NCBI RefSeq assembly: GCF_030384665.1
Contig: NC_083680.1
Location: 591,001-655,000, forward strand
Origin: Lodderomyces elongisporus
Taxonomy: Eukaryota > Ascomycota > Pichiomycetes > Serinales > Debaryomycetaceae
Direction: 5' to 3'
DNA: 64,000 nt
Part shown: piece by piece, positions 1-9,553 of the stretch
Position numbering within the stretch: the first letter of the stretch is position 1
Layout: every line of letters starts with the position of its first letter
Program-made: the position numbers and the translations under genes
Notes under the pieces: generated by a model
Databases searched by the model: none
What the model saw: the letters and a program-made list of their open reading frames with translations, nothing else
What the model was told of the DNA's origin: nothing

Positions 1-38
1 TAGCAAATGCTTCATTTGAAGTAATATGTTCTACCACT

Positions 39-1610
39 CTAACTCTTAATTGAAGACAGAAATGCAGAATTGTAACCGAATCTATTCTCCTTAATCTTCC
101 ATCTCAGTTGTAATGTGTGGCTTTCATAGCCTAATGTAGGAAAACTCACAATGGTTCCATCAAAAAAAACTACCGGTAATGTATTCAAACTCGTATTGAA
201 TTTGAACGAGTCAACAGAATCTCTTAATGATTCATCAATTAATGATTTCATCGACTTGTGATCATATGGCACAACCTCAATATCCACCTTCTCGTGAGGA
301 GTGTTGCACTTGAATGAGAGCCAGTACCTTTTGCCAAATAAGCGCCATTTTGACCATGCACCATTCATCACAGATTGTTGCCATCGATATTTTTGCAACT
401 CGCAACGAGAATGTGGAGCATGTGTAATCTCGATGAAAACTGTAGGAGAGAGTGCATTATAGGTCACATGAAAAATAAAATTCATCAAACTGAATTTCTT
501 GGAGCCCAGATTTCCTGCACGGACAAAAGCTTCCATTCGAGGCAATACAAGTCTTTCAAGTTTTGCATAAGCCCAGTGGTAGTGGTTTAACGTGCAGTAT
601 GGATACAAGATTTGGTAAAAAAACCTGCTAGTTACAATATTATTAGGATTTAGAAGCAATTCTCGGGGCAATTCAACACTTAGCTTACCTATTGCTGGTT
701 CTTTCTTCAAGTGACCATTTCTCACTAGTATTTGATGTAGTAAGTTGGCTTTGTCCTCGAACGTTTCCACTAAAGAAACACATTCATTATGTGCAGCAGC
801 AAGCTCTTCTTTCATTATGTTTGCATACGGAAATGTAGTTGGGGGTGGTGGGTTGGGTGTATCATGGCGACTTGTCGATATATTATTTCCACTTTCATGT
901 TTATTGAGCATATGTGGAAGAGTGACACCAAATACTTGTCGCAAAAAGTTTCGTCGCGTAAGTTTTGGATTCTTGTTTGTTGGGTCTATAACATATGGGA
1001 TGTTATGCAATTCACAAGTTTTTACAATATCATCTTTGTAAAAATCCAAAAGCGGCCTTACTAAAAAAACTTGTCTATCCTTGGTTTCCAGTGGTGGAAG
1101 ATCTCGACTCGACGGTAAGGGCGAGACCTGACGTGTTCCCGCCAACCCATAGATTGAGGAGTTTCCTTGTAATCTTTGTACAAAAGTTTCAACTTGATCA
1201 TCCTTGTGATGTCCAAGAAACAAAAACGGAATACGTTTCTCACAACACAAATCATTTAGAGCTTCAAAACGTTTTATTCGTGCAATCTCCTCAAAATTGG
1301 TGAAAAGCTTTGGGTCGGCATCTCCATAATCAAGTGATTTAATAGAATGCTTTATACCCCAGTTGTTCATAGTAGGTGTTAGTTTTTGCGCCTCAACTTT
1401 AGAACCTGCTCGAAAGCTATGGTCAATCGTTATGGCATGTATCTTCAATCTGTTGTTCATCAATTGTTCATTAGTCGTCTTCAACAACCAGCTCAAGAGC
1501 ATGGAATCAGGCCCACCAGAGAGCCCAATGCCAACTTTTGTAGGAACATTTTCTAAGCTACCAAATACTCGTCGAAGAACTTCTCCAAATTTTTCTACTT
1601 TGATAGTCAT
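39..1610 (-). CDS. tRNA(Ile)-lysidine synthetase, TilS/MesJ family, probably mitochondrial
   Basis: 523-aa PP-loop ATPase. The N-terminal domain has the pyrophosphatase signature SGGPDS at residues 31-36, then GHHKDDQVET, then an RPLLDFYK...DPTNKNPKLTRRNFLR block, all typical of TilS. The family uses ATP and lysine to convert C34 of the CAU-anticodon tRNA-Ile to lysidine, so that it reads AUA and is charged with isoleucine. In fungi such enzymes are expected to act on mitochondrial tRNA. The first residues (TIKVEKFGEVLRRVFGS) are basic and could be a short presequence (inference). The C-terminal half is poorly conserved to my eye. The gene is divergent from ILS1, whose product charges the same amino acid onto cytosolic tRNA. 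The start is the first in-frame ATG at 1610. Family assignment is strong; mitochondrial location is inferred. Confidence 0.85.
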   Translation of the reverse strand: MTIKVEKFGEVLRRVFGSLENVPTKVGIGLSGGPDSMLLSWLLKTTNEQLMNNRLKIHAITIDHSFRAGSKVEAQKLTPTMNNWGIKHSIKSLDYGDADPKLFTNFEEIARIKRFEALNDLCCEKRIPFLFLGHHKDDQVETFVQRLQGNSSIYGLAGTRQVSPLPSSRDLPPLETKDRQVFLVRPLLDFYKDDIVKTCELHNIPYVIDPTNKNPKLTRRNFLRQVFGVTLPHMLNKHESGNNISTSRHDTPNPPPPTTFPYANIMKEELAAAHNECVSLVETFEDKANLLHQILVRNGHLKKEPAIGKLSVELPRELLLNPNNIVTSRFFYQILYPYCTLNHYHWAYAKLERLVLPRMEAFVRAGNLGSKKFSLMNFIFHVTYNALSPTVFIEITHAPHSRCELQKYRWQQSVMNGAWSKWRLFGKRYWLSFKCNTPHEKVDIEVVPYDHKSMKSLIDESLRDSVDSFKFNTSLNTLPVVFFDGTIVSFPTLGYESHTLQLRWKIKENRFGYNSAFLSSIKS

Positions 1611-2124
1611 ACAACAATGTTGCTGAGTATACTCTTTTCAACTAGCATGGTATTTTTCAATCAACAAAGTAATCATTAACTCTAACATCGGATGCAAATG
1701 CGAGAAAAGAAAGCTCTAAAAAAATAAAAAAATAAAAAAATAAAAAAATAAAAAAATAAAATAAAAAAAAAAGAAAGATGAATCACAAGTGCAATAGAAA
1801 CCTAATAGTAATTATTGAATCGCGCGACCAATATAAAGTATGGCACATTCAAGCAGAACAACACCACCAACAACAAAAAATATGAGAAGAAAGAAAAAGG
1901 AAGAGGAAAAAAAAAAATAAGATTAAAAATAAGAAAGAAAGAAAAAAATTTATTAGTCAGAATTGAAAAATTCCAAATCTCAAAATACAAAACATCCTTA
2001 GACTGTAGACATAAAGATTACATACCTCTTCTAAAAATACGAAAAGCTGTAATTAGTCAACAACGACAACAACAACAACAACAACATTAACAAACCACAG
2101 TAATAATAATAAAAAATTAAAGCT
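1611..2124. promoter_or_regulatory. Divergent intergenic region between TilS and ILS1
   Basis: About 510 bp shared by two diverging genes. It holds an A-rich octamer tract near 1717-1770 (runs of six or seven A separated by single T), further A/G-rich stretches to 1950, and a CAA-rich stretch near 2062-2087 just before the ILS1 ATG, probably the ILS1 5' leader. Two TTAGTCA elements are visible (about 1952 and 2054), one base away from the Gcn4 core TGAGTCA; I do not claim them as sites. Confidence 0.5.
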
Positions 2125-5100
2125 ATGGGAGATTCAGCTAATGATGCCACCCCACAAGGTGCCTTCAGTTTCCCCAAGGAAGAGATTGAAGTTATCAAAA
2201 AGTGGGATGAAGTTGATGCTTTTCAAAGGTCATTAGAGTTGACCAAGGATTTACCACCATTTGCCTTCTTTGACGGTCCTCCATTTGCCACTGGTACCCC
2301 ACACTACGGTCACATGTTGTCATCTACCGTGAAGGATATCATTCCACGTTACGCCACAATGAATGGTCACCACGTTGAGAGAAGATTTGGATGGGATACA
2401 CACGGTTTGCCCGTGGAGCATGAAATTGACAAAAAGTTGGGCATCACTTCGAAAGAAGATGTTTACGCAATGGGTATCGACAAGTACAACGACGAATGTA
2501 GATCTATTGTCATGAGGTATGCCGATGAGTGGAGAAGCACCATTAGAAGATTGGGTAGATGGATCGATATGGATAACGACTACAAAACTTTGTATCCATC
2601 ATTTATGGAATCTGTATGGTGGGCTTTCAAAGAGCTTTTTGAAAAAGGAGCCGTTTATAGAGGATTAAGGGTCATGCCTTACTCAACAGGCTGTACTACT
2701 CCATTGTCAAACTTTGAAGCTCAGCAAAACTATAAAGAAGTTAATGACCCTGCCATTACCATTGCTTTCCCATTGGTCGATGACCCAGACACTATTTTGG
2801 TTGCTTGGACAACAACCCCATGGACTTTGCCAGCAAACATTGCATTGGCCGTTAATCCTACATTTACTTATGTCAAGATTTACGATGAAAAAGCCAAAAA
2901 GTACTACATCTTACTTGAAGAGCTCATCACTACTCTCTACAAAAAGCCAGCGCTGGCCAAATACAAAGTAGTGGAGAAGATTCCAGGTGAGAAATTGGTT
3001 GGTTTGAAATACGTGCCATTGTTTGATTACTTTTACGACACTTTTAAAGACCACGGTTTCAGAGTTATTCCAGGTTCATACGTTACCAACGATTCTGGTA
3101 CTGGTATTGTCCATCAATCTCCATCATATGGTGAAGACGATTTCAACTGTGCTACTGCTGCTGGTGTCATCAATGAAAACAGACCTCCTCCAAGTGTTGT
3201 CGACGATGTCGGTAAGATGACTGCAGATGCTAAATTGGTTGCGGGAATGTACTTTAAGGATGCCGACAAGGTTATTATCAAAAAGCTTGTTGAAGAAGGA
3301 AGAATTTTGGTAAACTCACAAGCCAAGCACTCGTACCCATTCTGCTGGAGATCTGATACTCCATTGATGTATAGAACTGTTCCTGCGTGGTTTGTTAGGG
3401 TTGGTGATGTCATTCCCGGAATGTTGGAGAATGTAGAAAAAACTAATTGGGTTCCATCCCATGTCAAGGAGAAGCGTTTCTCCAATTGGATTGCCAATGC
3501 CAGGGATTGGAACGTTTCTAGAAATAGATACTGGGGTACACCAATCCCTATCTGGGTGAGTGAAGATTACGAGGAAATGGTTTGTGTTGGTTCCATTGAA
3601 GAGTTGAAGGAATTGTCTGGCCGTGATGACATCACCGATATTCATCGTGAAAGTATTGATTCCATTACAATCCCATCTAAAAAGGGTAAAGGTACTTTGA
3701 GAAGAATCGAGGAAGTGTTTGATTGCTGGTTCGAGTCTGGTTCGATGCCATACGCTTCGAAACACTATCCTTTTGAGAACAAGCAAAAGTTCTTAGACGC
3801 ATTCCCAGCCAACTTTATCTCTGAAGGTTTGGATCAAACCAGAGGTTGGTTTTATACCTTGACCGTTTTGGGAACACACTTGTTCAACACTGCTCCTTAC
3901 CAAAACGTTATTGTTACAGGTATTGTTCTTGCAGCTGATGGTAAGAAGATGTCCAAGAGATTAAAGAATTACCCAGATCCTACTTTGCTTTTGGAGAAAT
4001 ACGGTGCTGACGCTTTAAGATTGTATTTGATCAACTCTCCAGTGTTGAGAGCTGAAACCTTGAAGTTCAAAGAGGAAGGTGTTAAAGAGATTGTGACCAG
4101 CGTGCTTTTGCCATGGTACAACTCATACAAGTTCCTCAAAGACAGTGCCGACTTGTTTGAAAAGAATACTGGCGACAAATTCATCTACAGTGCTGATTTG
4201 AAATCAGATAATGTTATGGACAGATGGTTATTGGCTTCTATTCAGTCCTTGATCCAATTCATTCACGAGGAAATGAAAGGTTACAGATTATACACAGTTG
4301 TGCCAAGATTACTTCAATTCATTGATGACTTGACAAATTGGTACATTAGATTCAACCGTCGTAGAATTAAAGGTTACTCATCTGATGACGTGAATGACAC
4401 CAAAAACGGTCTCAACACCTTGGCTGAAGCATTGTTGATTTTGTCTAGAGCAATGGCACCATTTACTCCATTCTTGGCTGATGGTATTTACCAGAGAATT
4501 AGACAATTCTTTACCAATGACTACTTGACCAAGATTGGTGTTAATCCAGAAGCCAAAGAATTTGAGTCGGTTCACTTTTTATCTTACCCATCGGTCAGAG
4601 AAGAATATTTCGATGAAGAGATTGAGGTTGCAGTTTCAAGAATGCAAAAAGTTATTGATTTGGGAAGAAACATTAGGGAAAAGAATATGATTTCATTAAA
4701 GACACCTTTGCAAAGCTTGGTCATTATCAACTCTGATCCTAAGTACCGTAAGGATGTTGAGTCCTTGAAGGAGTACATCAGTAGTGAATTGAATGTCCGT
4801 GATATTGTCATTACCGAGGATGAAGATAAATACGGAGTTACATATTCACTTGCAGCTGACTGGCCTGTTCTTGGAAAGAAATTGAAAGGTGACTCTAAAA
4901 AGGTCAAAGCAGCCCTTCCAAAGGTTTCTTCAGAGGCAGTCAAGGAATTTGCCAAGACCGGTAAGATTGATGTTGATGGAATTGTTTGTGTTAAGGAAGA
5001 CCTTCAGATTGTGAAAGGTTTACGTGAAGGAACTGCCGGACTCGAATGCCGTTCCTCATACGAGACATTGGTTTTGTTAGATACAAACTTGCATCCTGAG

Positions 5101-5379
5101 TTGGAAAGTGAAGGTTTGGCAAGAGAGCTTCTTAATCGTATCCAAAGATTGAGAAAGAAGATTGGTCTTAGCTCCACAGATGATATAATTGTTGGTTACG
5201 AATTGGTTGAAGACAAGATGAACTTCAAGGATGTTGTTAGTGCCAACGAGGAGTTGATTCTCAAAACAACTACTTACCCATTGAAAGAAGTTAAAGGCGA
5301 CGAGAAAGATGCTATTGCTACCGAGGAGCAAAAGATCAACGATACTATTTTCAAATTGCTGTTATTCAAGTTAGAATAA
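2125..5379 (+). CDS. ILS1: Isoleucyl-tRNA synthetase, cytoplasmic
   Basis: 1084-aa class Ia aminoacyl-tRNA synthetase that charges cytosolic tRNA-Ile. The HIGH-type motif is HYGH at residues 60-63 (in PPFATGTPHYGHMLSS). The KMSKR loop is at 608-612 (DGKKMSKRLKNYPDP). Between them lies the large editing (CP1) insertion, including TTTPWTLPANIALAVNP and the GTGIVHQSPSYGEDDF segment. The anticodon-binding domain follows (LTNWYIRFNRRR). Length matches the cytoplasmic eukaryotic enzyme (about 1070 aa) rather than the mitochondrial Ism1 type, and there is no presequence. Leucine codons are overwhelmingly TTG. I noticed two in-frame CTG codons (2953 and 5359), which would be serine in a CUG-Ser yeast. 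The ATG at 2125 is preceded by an A-rich leader. Confidence 0.98.
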   Translation: MGDSANDATPQGAFSFPKEEIEVIKKWDEVDAFQRSLELTKDLPPFAFFDGPPFATGTPHYGHMLSSTVKDIIPRYATMNGHHVERRFGWDTHGLPVEHEIDKKLGITSKEDVYAMGIDKYNDECRSIVMRYADEWRSTIRRLGRWIDMDNDYKTLYPSFMESVWWAFKELFEKGAVYRGLRVMPYSTGCTTPLSNFEAQQNYKEVNDPAITIAFPLVDDPDTILVAWTTTPWTLPANIALAVNPTFTYVKIYDEKAKKYYILLEELITTLYKKPALAKYKVVEKIPGEKLVGLKYVPLFDYFYDTFKDHGFRVIPGSYVTNDSGTGIVHQSPSYGEDDFNCATAAGVINENRPPPSVVDDVGKMTADAKLVAGMYFKDADKVIIKKLVEEGRILVNSQAKHSYPFCWRSDTPLMYRTVPAWFVRVGDVIPGMLENVEKTNWVPSHVKEKRFSNWIANARDWNVSRNRYWGTPIPIWVSEDYEEMVCVGSIEELKELSGRDDITDIHRESIDSITIPSKKGKGTLRRIEEVFDCWFESGSMPYASKHYPFENKQKFLDAFPANFISEGLDQTRGWFYTLTVLGTHLFNTAPYQNVIVTGIVLAADGKKMSKRLKNYPDPTLLLEKYGADALRLYLINSPVLRAETLKFKEEGVKEIVTSVLLPWYNSYKFLKDSADLFEKNTGDKFIYSADLKSDNVMDRWLLASIQSLIQFIHEEMKGYRLYTVVPRLLQFIDDLTNWYIRFNRRRIKGYSSDDVNDTKNGLNTLAEALLILSRAMAPFTPFLADGIYQRIRQFFTNDYLTKIGVNPEAKEFESVHFLSYPSVREEYFDEEIEVAVSRMQKVIDLGRNIREKNMISLKTPLQSLVIINSDPKYRKDVESLKEYISSELNVRDIVITEDEDKYGVTYSLAADWPVLGKKLKGDSKKVKAALPKVSSEAVKEFAKTGKIDVDGIVCVKEDLQIVKGLREGTAGLECRSSYETLVLLDTNLHPELESEGLARELLNRIQRLRKKIGLSSTDDIIVGYELVEDKMNFKDVVSANEELILKTTTYPLKEVKGDEKDAIATEEQKINDTIFKLLLFKLE

Positions 5380-5732
5380 TGCTTTAGAAGAAATGGGTAC
5401 AAATAAAAAAAAATAATCAAAAATAATTAAAATCTAAAGTTTATAGAAAAATACAAAGCCTAATAAAATTGAAGATTGCCAAAAAAAAAAAAAAAAAAAG
5501 AAAAGAAAAAGAAAAAAAAATTATTGAACAACAAAATATGTAGCATTTTATTTCTCATTAGGTTATGACTTGTTTACCAATTAAACATAAGTTTATAAAT
5601 ACATAAATACATAAATACATAATTTTACAGGTTGATTTAAATTAAGTACCTAAACTGTTTAAACTTTCTATTGTTTTGTAATGTAAGCACAAGAATAGAT
5701 AAACTGATGAATAGCCAAATTATTCCCTCTGT
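5380..5732. other. Convergent 3' intergenic region, ILS1/RTT10
   Basis: About 350 bp between two gene ends. It has poly-A/poly-T runs (for example 5481-5520), a small ACAT tetranucleotide repeat near 5599-5620, and A/T-rich sequence suited to two opposing polyadenylation signals. No gene is seen. Confidence 0.5.
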
Positions 5733-8700
5733 TTATAAATTTAATTTGTTTACCGATATACCTGCACCACCCACAACTAAGAGATCATCAATTACATCAC
5801 AGCACCCTGTATCGGCAACAGTTGTAAATTTGGCCAGGATACAGTTCAAACTTTCACCAATGGACCAGACGCGCACAATCTGATCAACAGACGCAACAAC
5901 AACTTTCAGTTTATCAACCTGTGCAATTGATGTAATCGTAGCCGATGATGCACTAGGTTCAAAGCTAATTAGCTCAATTTGCAAATTTGAGTTTCCTGTG
6001 CTTTCAACCAGTGTATGAATCTTACTCAAGCCTAACGCATTATCATCTCCACCAGTTACTACATGCACATAATTGTCATGATTTATCAAACAAATGGCCT
6101 TGACTCCACTTTGATGTAATCTTTTCGTTACCTCCAACTGTGGAGCTTTAGGATCATCAATGTTCCATATAGTTAAACAACCATCTGTTGTGGCAATAAT
6201 GAGGTACTTTGAATTGTTCAAAGTAAACAATTGACAGTTCAAAATACAACAGGACGAATAGTTCCACTCACTAATCATTTCAAACGCATTAGTCTCTTTA
6301 CAGATTTTCCACAATTTGATTTTAGAATTTGAAAACACAGTCACAGCAAAAATGTAGGTATTGTGTTCCTCGGCGTCAAAATCCATCACTCTCAAGTCCA
6401 AAACCGCCTTGTCTGATTTTAACCTCGCCATCTCTTTCAACAATGGTACATCATCAAACCAATTTAATTCCCAAATAAAAAACTCTTCATTAGCAGCAGA
6501 GCTAAGCACGTAGTTCTCGTTCAAAAATTTGACTTTTTGCATACCGGATATGTGATTATTCATACTCCACACACCTTCAACATTGCCTGTGCTAGGAGTC
6601 ATTTTACTTAGTGCAATAGTCGAATCTTCCGCAGATGTTACAAGCAACCTAGTGCCATCACTAAAAGTTTGTCGCAGAATATTCAAGTCACGGATCTCTC
6701 TTCCATGTACACCGTTATGTATAAGTCCGTAATTTTGGTTGAAAAATCTCCCTTGAAAATGACAAACATACACATCACTTTTGAACAGGTATACAAAACT
6801 AAAGTTTGTATCAGACTGTTTGAGAAATTTGAAATGACGATGGCCATTGCCACCACAATATTGGCTCATAATTTCGATTTGTTTGGTCTCATTCCATACA
6901 TAAAAGTAAGAGGATTTGAAACCATAAAGAATCAAATCCTTATTATTGTCGTCAAAATAACCACCTTCGATAAAGCCACGAGTGAGTTTGTTTTCGTGTA
7001 AAATTTTGAGGTTTAGGTCAGCAAACTCTTGTTGTACTTCTGATTGTAGCTCCAGATGAAGGAGCTTTTCTGATCTTGTCACCCTCGCCAATAAATAGGT
7101 ACCATCACGTGCCAACACAAGAACATCAAAAAATCCTTTTTTTGAATTTACGATTGACACCGAGCTCACAGAATCTCCTTGAGCAATTTTCTTCAAATTC
7201 AAGCTATTTGATGTCTCTGTAAGGTCTACAACAGCAATTGTCATTCTCTTCGATGCCAAAATTATACATTGATTGGATGCATCAATTGCCATTGCAGTCA
7301 ATGGGGAGTTGAACAGCGATTTCGGGATTTCCTTCAAACGCACAATTTCAAAATTACCGTTTTCATAAATAAATTCTTTTAAAAGAAATGGTATTTTGGG
7401 GTTTGGCGATTCTAAAAGAACGTGAAAACTACCATTGTTTTTAGCAAAACACAACATGTTGGTGATCTTCATTTCCATGGGACTCGCAAGCCACTTTTGT
7501 TGTGCAACTGGCACTCTTGTATTCTCGCTGAAAGTAATACAAAGTATATTTCCTGCACGACTTGCAATCAACACTGTATTTGCTTCATTGAATGCATGGA
7601 CTATTCCAAATCCATTCAATGCTTCATAATATGCCAAATGCTCACATTTTCGTGTTTCGTAGTGATAAACAAATACATGACCATTCAGCGTAAGACATAC
7701 TAATATTCTCAGTTTGGTCAACTCCACATAATCTCGAATGAAATCATTGGATTTGAACTCGATGCCATCCGTAGATAATGAAAAGTCATCGATGGTCAAC
7801 TTGGTGGTCACTTGGTTCTTTTCCGTTAGATCATGTACTCGTACTCTACCATCGGCACCTCCTGTGCAACAAATATTCAAATAAACATCATCTATATCGC
7901 CGCTCCAAACATGTTTTCCCCTATGACAATTCTCGACAATTTTCAATTGTTTCAACTGATCAGTTGAATCGTATTCCCATGTGCGCAAAGTACAATCTTC
8001 ACCTATACTCATGATTTTTACACTATGCTTGGGTTTGCTACTCTTAACCACTACACCATCAATACCTTCAAGTGTTTCCTCCATGTGTTCTTTTTGCTGC
8101 TGTTGCTCAAGATCGTACTCAATTTCATATTCATATTCTTCATCAATTGATGTTTCTGCGCTGCTGCCTTGCCTATTTTTATCTTTCGGTTCTTGCCCAA
8201 GCTGTACTCCATGCTTGCCAAATTCCAAATTCCATATTCTAGATCCGTGTCCCCAACCAGTAGCCATTAAATGCGCAGTGTGCATGTCATACAATTTTAT
8301 ACTACGATCATCTGAACACGAAATAATATATTTCCCATCGGGACTTATCTTTACTCCAAAGATGGAACCCTCATGATCATTCAATTTATGGACAATCCTT
8401 TGGGTATGTAAATCCCATACAAGAACTCCATTCATTACCGTCCCTGCCGCAATGTATATCTTGCCATTGGAAAGTACATCAATTGAACCGCTGTACAATA
8501 TGGACTTTTCTCCGCAGTGTATTTTTTGGAGTGCAACCAGTTCCTCATCTTCTTTGAAAATATTCACTTGATAAATCATGTTGTATGCATTCAATAACAA
8601 GACCGTATTATCATTCAATATCGTGGAGCAAATGATCCACTCGTGAATCCCCATCTCCTTTCCCATCACATCTAGCAGATCGAGGTCGAACACCATAAAT

Positions 8701-8960
8701 GACTTAGCTCCGCTAACAATGCATTTGCGCAGTACGGAGTTTACAAAGATGGAATGGATTTTGTTTCGTTTAAACAATTGCTTACTGAATATACGACGGA
8801 TCTCATTGGTGCCGGTGGGGTGTACTCGGTAAATGTGAAGAATTGGTCCGTAGCCAACTAAAATGTAATCCTCAAAAAGTTTTATGCAAGTAACAGGACC
8901 ATAGTGAGATATTTGTGTGACGTGGTCTTCATTAAGGGAGGAAATATTATTAATAGTCAT
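5733..8960 (-). CDS. RTT10: WD40-repeat protein Rtt10/Trm734 (WDR6 family)
   Basis: 1075-aa protein built from WD40 repeats over its whole length. Examples are DLHTQRIVHKLNDHEGSI followed by FGVKISPDGKYIISCSDDRS, then IKLYDMHTAHL, VWSGDIDDVYLNICCTGGADGRVRVHDL near residue 360, and C-terminal repeats ending in LTIWNIDD and VVTGGDDNALGLSKIH. The N-terminus (HYGPVTCIKLFEDYILVGYGPILHIYRV) resembles the WDR6/Rtt10 family. In yeast this protein partners the methyltransferase Trm7 for 2'-O-methylation of position 34 in some tRNA anticodon loops, and has also been linked to endosomal recycling and Ty1 control. An acidic, Gln-rich insertion (DEEYEYEIEYDLEQQQQKE) interrupts the early repeats. It is close to the S. 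cerevisiae length (about 1010 aa). The ATG at 8960 follows an A/T-rich promoter. Confidence 0.88.
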   Translation of the reverse strand: MTINNISSLNEDHVTQISHYGPVTCIKLFEDYILVGYGPILHIYRVHPTGTNEIRRIFSKQLFKRNKIHSIFVNSVLRKCIVSGAKSFMVFDLDLLDVMGKEMGIHEWIICSTILNDNTVLLLNAYNMIYQVNIFKEDEELVALQKIHCGEKSILYSGSIDVLSNGKIYIAAGTVMNGVLVWDLHTQRIVHKLNDHEGSIFGVKISPDGKYIISCSDDRSIKLYDMHTAHLMATGWGHGSRIWNLEFGKHGVQLGQEPKDKNRQGSSAETSIDEEYEYEIEYDLEQQQQKEHMEETLEGIDGVVVKSSKPKHSVKIMSIGEDCTLRTWEYDSTDQLKQLKIVENCHRGKHVWSGDIDDVYLNICCTGGADGRVRVHDLTEKNQVTTKLTIDDFSLSTDGIEFKSNDFIRDYVELTKLRILVCLTLNGHVFVYHYETRKCEHLAYYEALNGFGIVHAFNEANTVLIASRAGNILCITFSENTRVPVAQQKWLASPMEMKITNMLCFAKNNGSFHVLLESPNPKIPFLLKEFIYENGNFEIVRLKEIPKSLFNSPLTAMAIDASNQCIILASKRMTIAVVDLTETSNSLNLKKIAQGDSVSSVSIVNSKKGFFDVLVLARDGTYLLARVTRSEKLLHLELQSEVQQEFADLNLKILHENKLTRGFIEGGYFDDNNKDLILYGFKSSYFYVWNETKQIEIMSQYCGGNGHRHFKFLKQSDTNFSFVYLFKSDVYVCHFQGRFFNQNYGLIHNGVHGREIRDLNILRQTFSDGTRLLVTSAEDSTIALSKMTPSTGNVEGVWSMNNHISGMQKVKFLNENYVLSSAANEEFFIWELNWFDDVPLLKEMARLKSDKAVLDLRVMDFDAEEHNTYIFAVTVFSNSKIKLWKICKETNAFEMISEWNYSSCCILNCQLFTLNNSKYLIIATTDGCLTIWNIDDPKAPQLEVTKRLHQSGVKAICLINHDNYVHVVTGGDDNALGLSKIHTLVESTGNSNLQIELISFEPSASSATITSIAQVDKLKVVVASVDQIVRVWSIGESLNCILAKFTTVADTGCCDVIDDLLVVGGAGISVNKLNL

Positions 8961-9553
8961 CGTATACCTTAGATCAAATTCGATGGTGGTATAATGTTTT
9001 CATGCTTTGTCTGTCCTAATAATTATTGAAAAATTCCCAAAAAAAAAAAAAAAAAAAAAAACCGAAAAAAAGCGAAAAAAAGGTCTCAGAGTAGATGCGA
9101 GTGAGTGGACTTTGCAACTAGTAGATTATCTTGGAGTTATTTTTTTTTTTTTCAAAGCTTCACTTTCTTTTTTTTTGTTCTCTTCTTCTGAATACTTGGC
9201 AGCAAAATGAAAAACAAGGAGCGGTATTTAACATATCTACGCTAGTTGTTGTTTTCTTATCCTGTAATCTAAATATCCAAATTGCTTTCTGCTTTTTTGT
9301 ACGAAAACATATAAATTACATTCTGTTTTTTGTAAAAAGGGCCGAAAGAACTGAATTTTTCCAATTCTAATTTTTTTTTCATTCTCATTGTCCTATACTC
9401 AAGGCTTGTATAAATAAGTCGATTTTTCCTTTTCTTGTTCACTCTTTTCTGGTTGGTTTGGTCTCATTGTTTGCTTTGTTTTTTTTTCTTGGTGAATTCA
9501 TTACATTACATCAAATAACAAAATTCTTTCACATGTATTACATGTACTTCTAT
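8961..9553. other. RTT10 upstream region and BMT 3' flank
   Basis: About 590 bp. A 22-nt A run lies near 9039-9062 and several T runs (9139-9151, 9369-9378, 9479-9489) follow. TGAAAAATT at about 9027 resembles the RRPE element of ribosome-biogenesis promoters but is only a partial match. No gene is seen. Confidence 0.4.

Noticed and set aside
3730..3750. GGTTCGAGTCTGG resembling a tRNA B box, and similar TTCGA matches in HRR25
   Set aside because: They lie inside strongly conserved coding sequence and no cloverleaf can be formed; no tRNA gene was found in the window.
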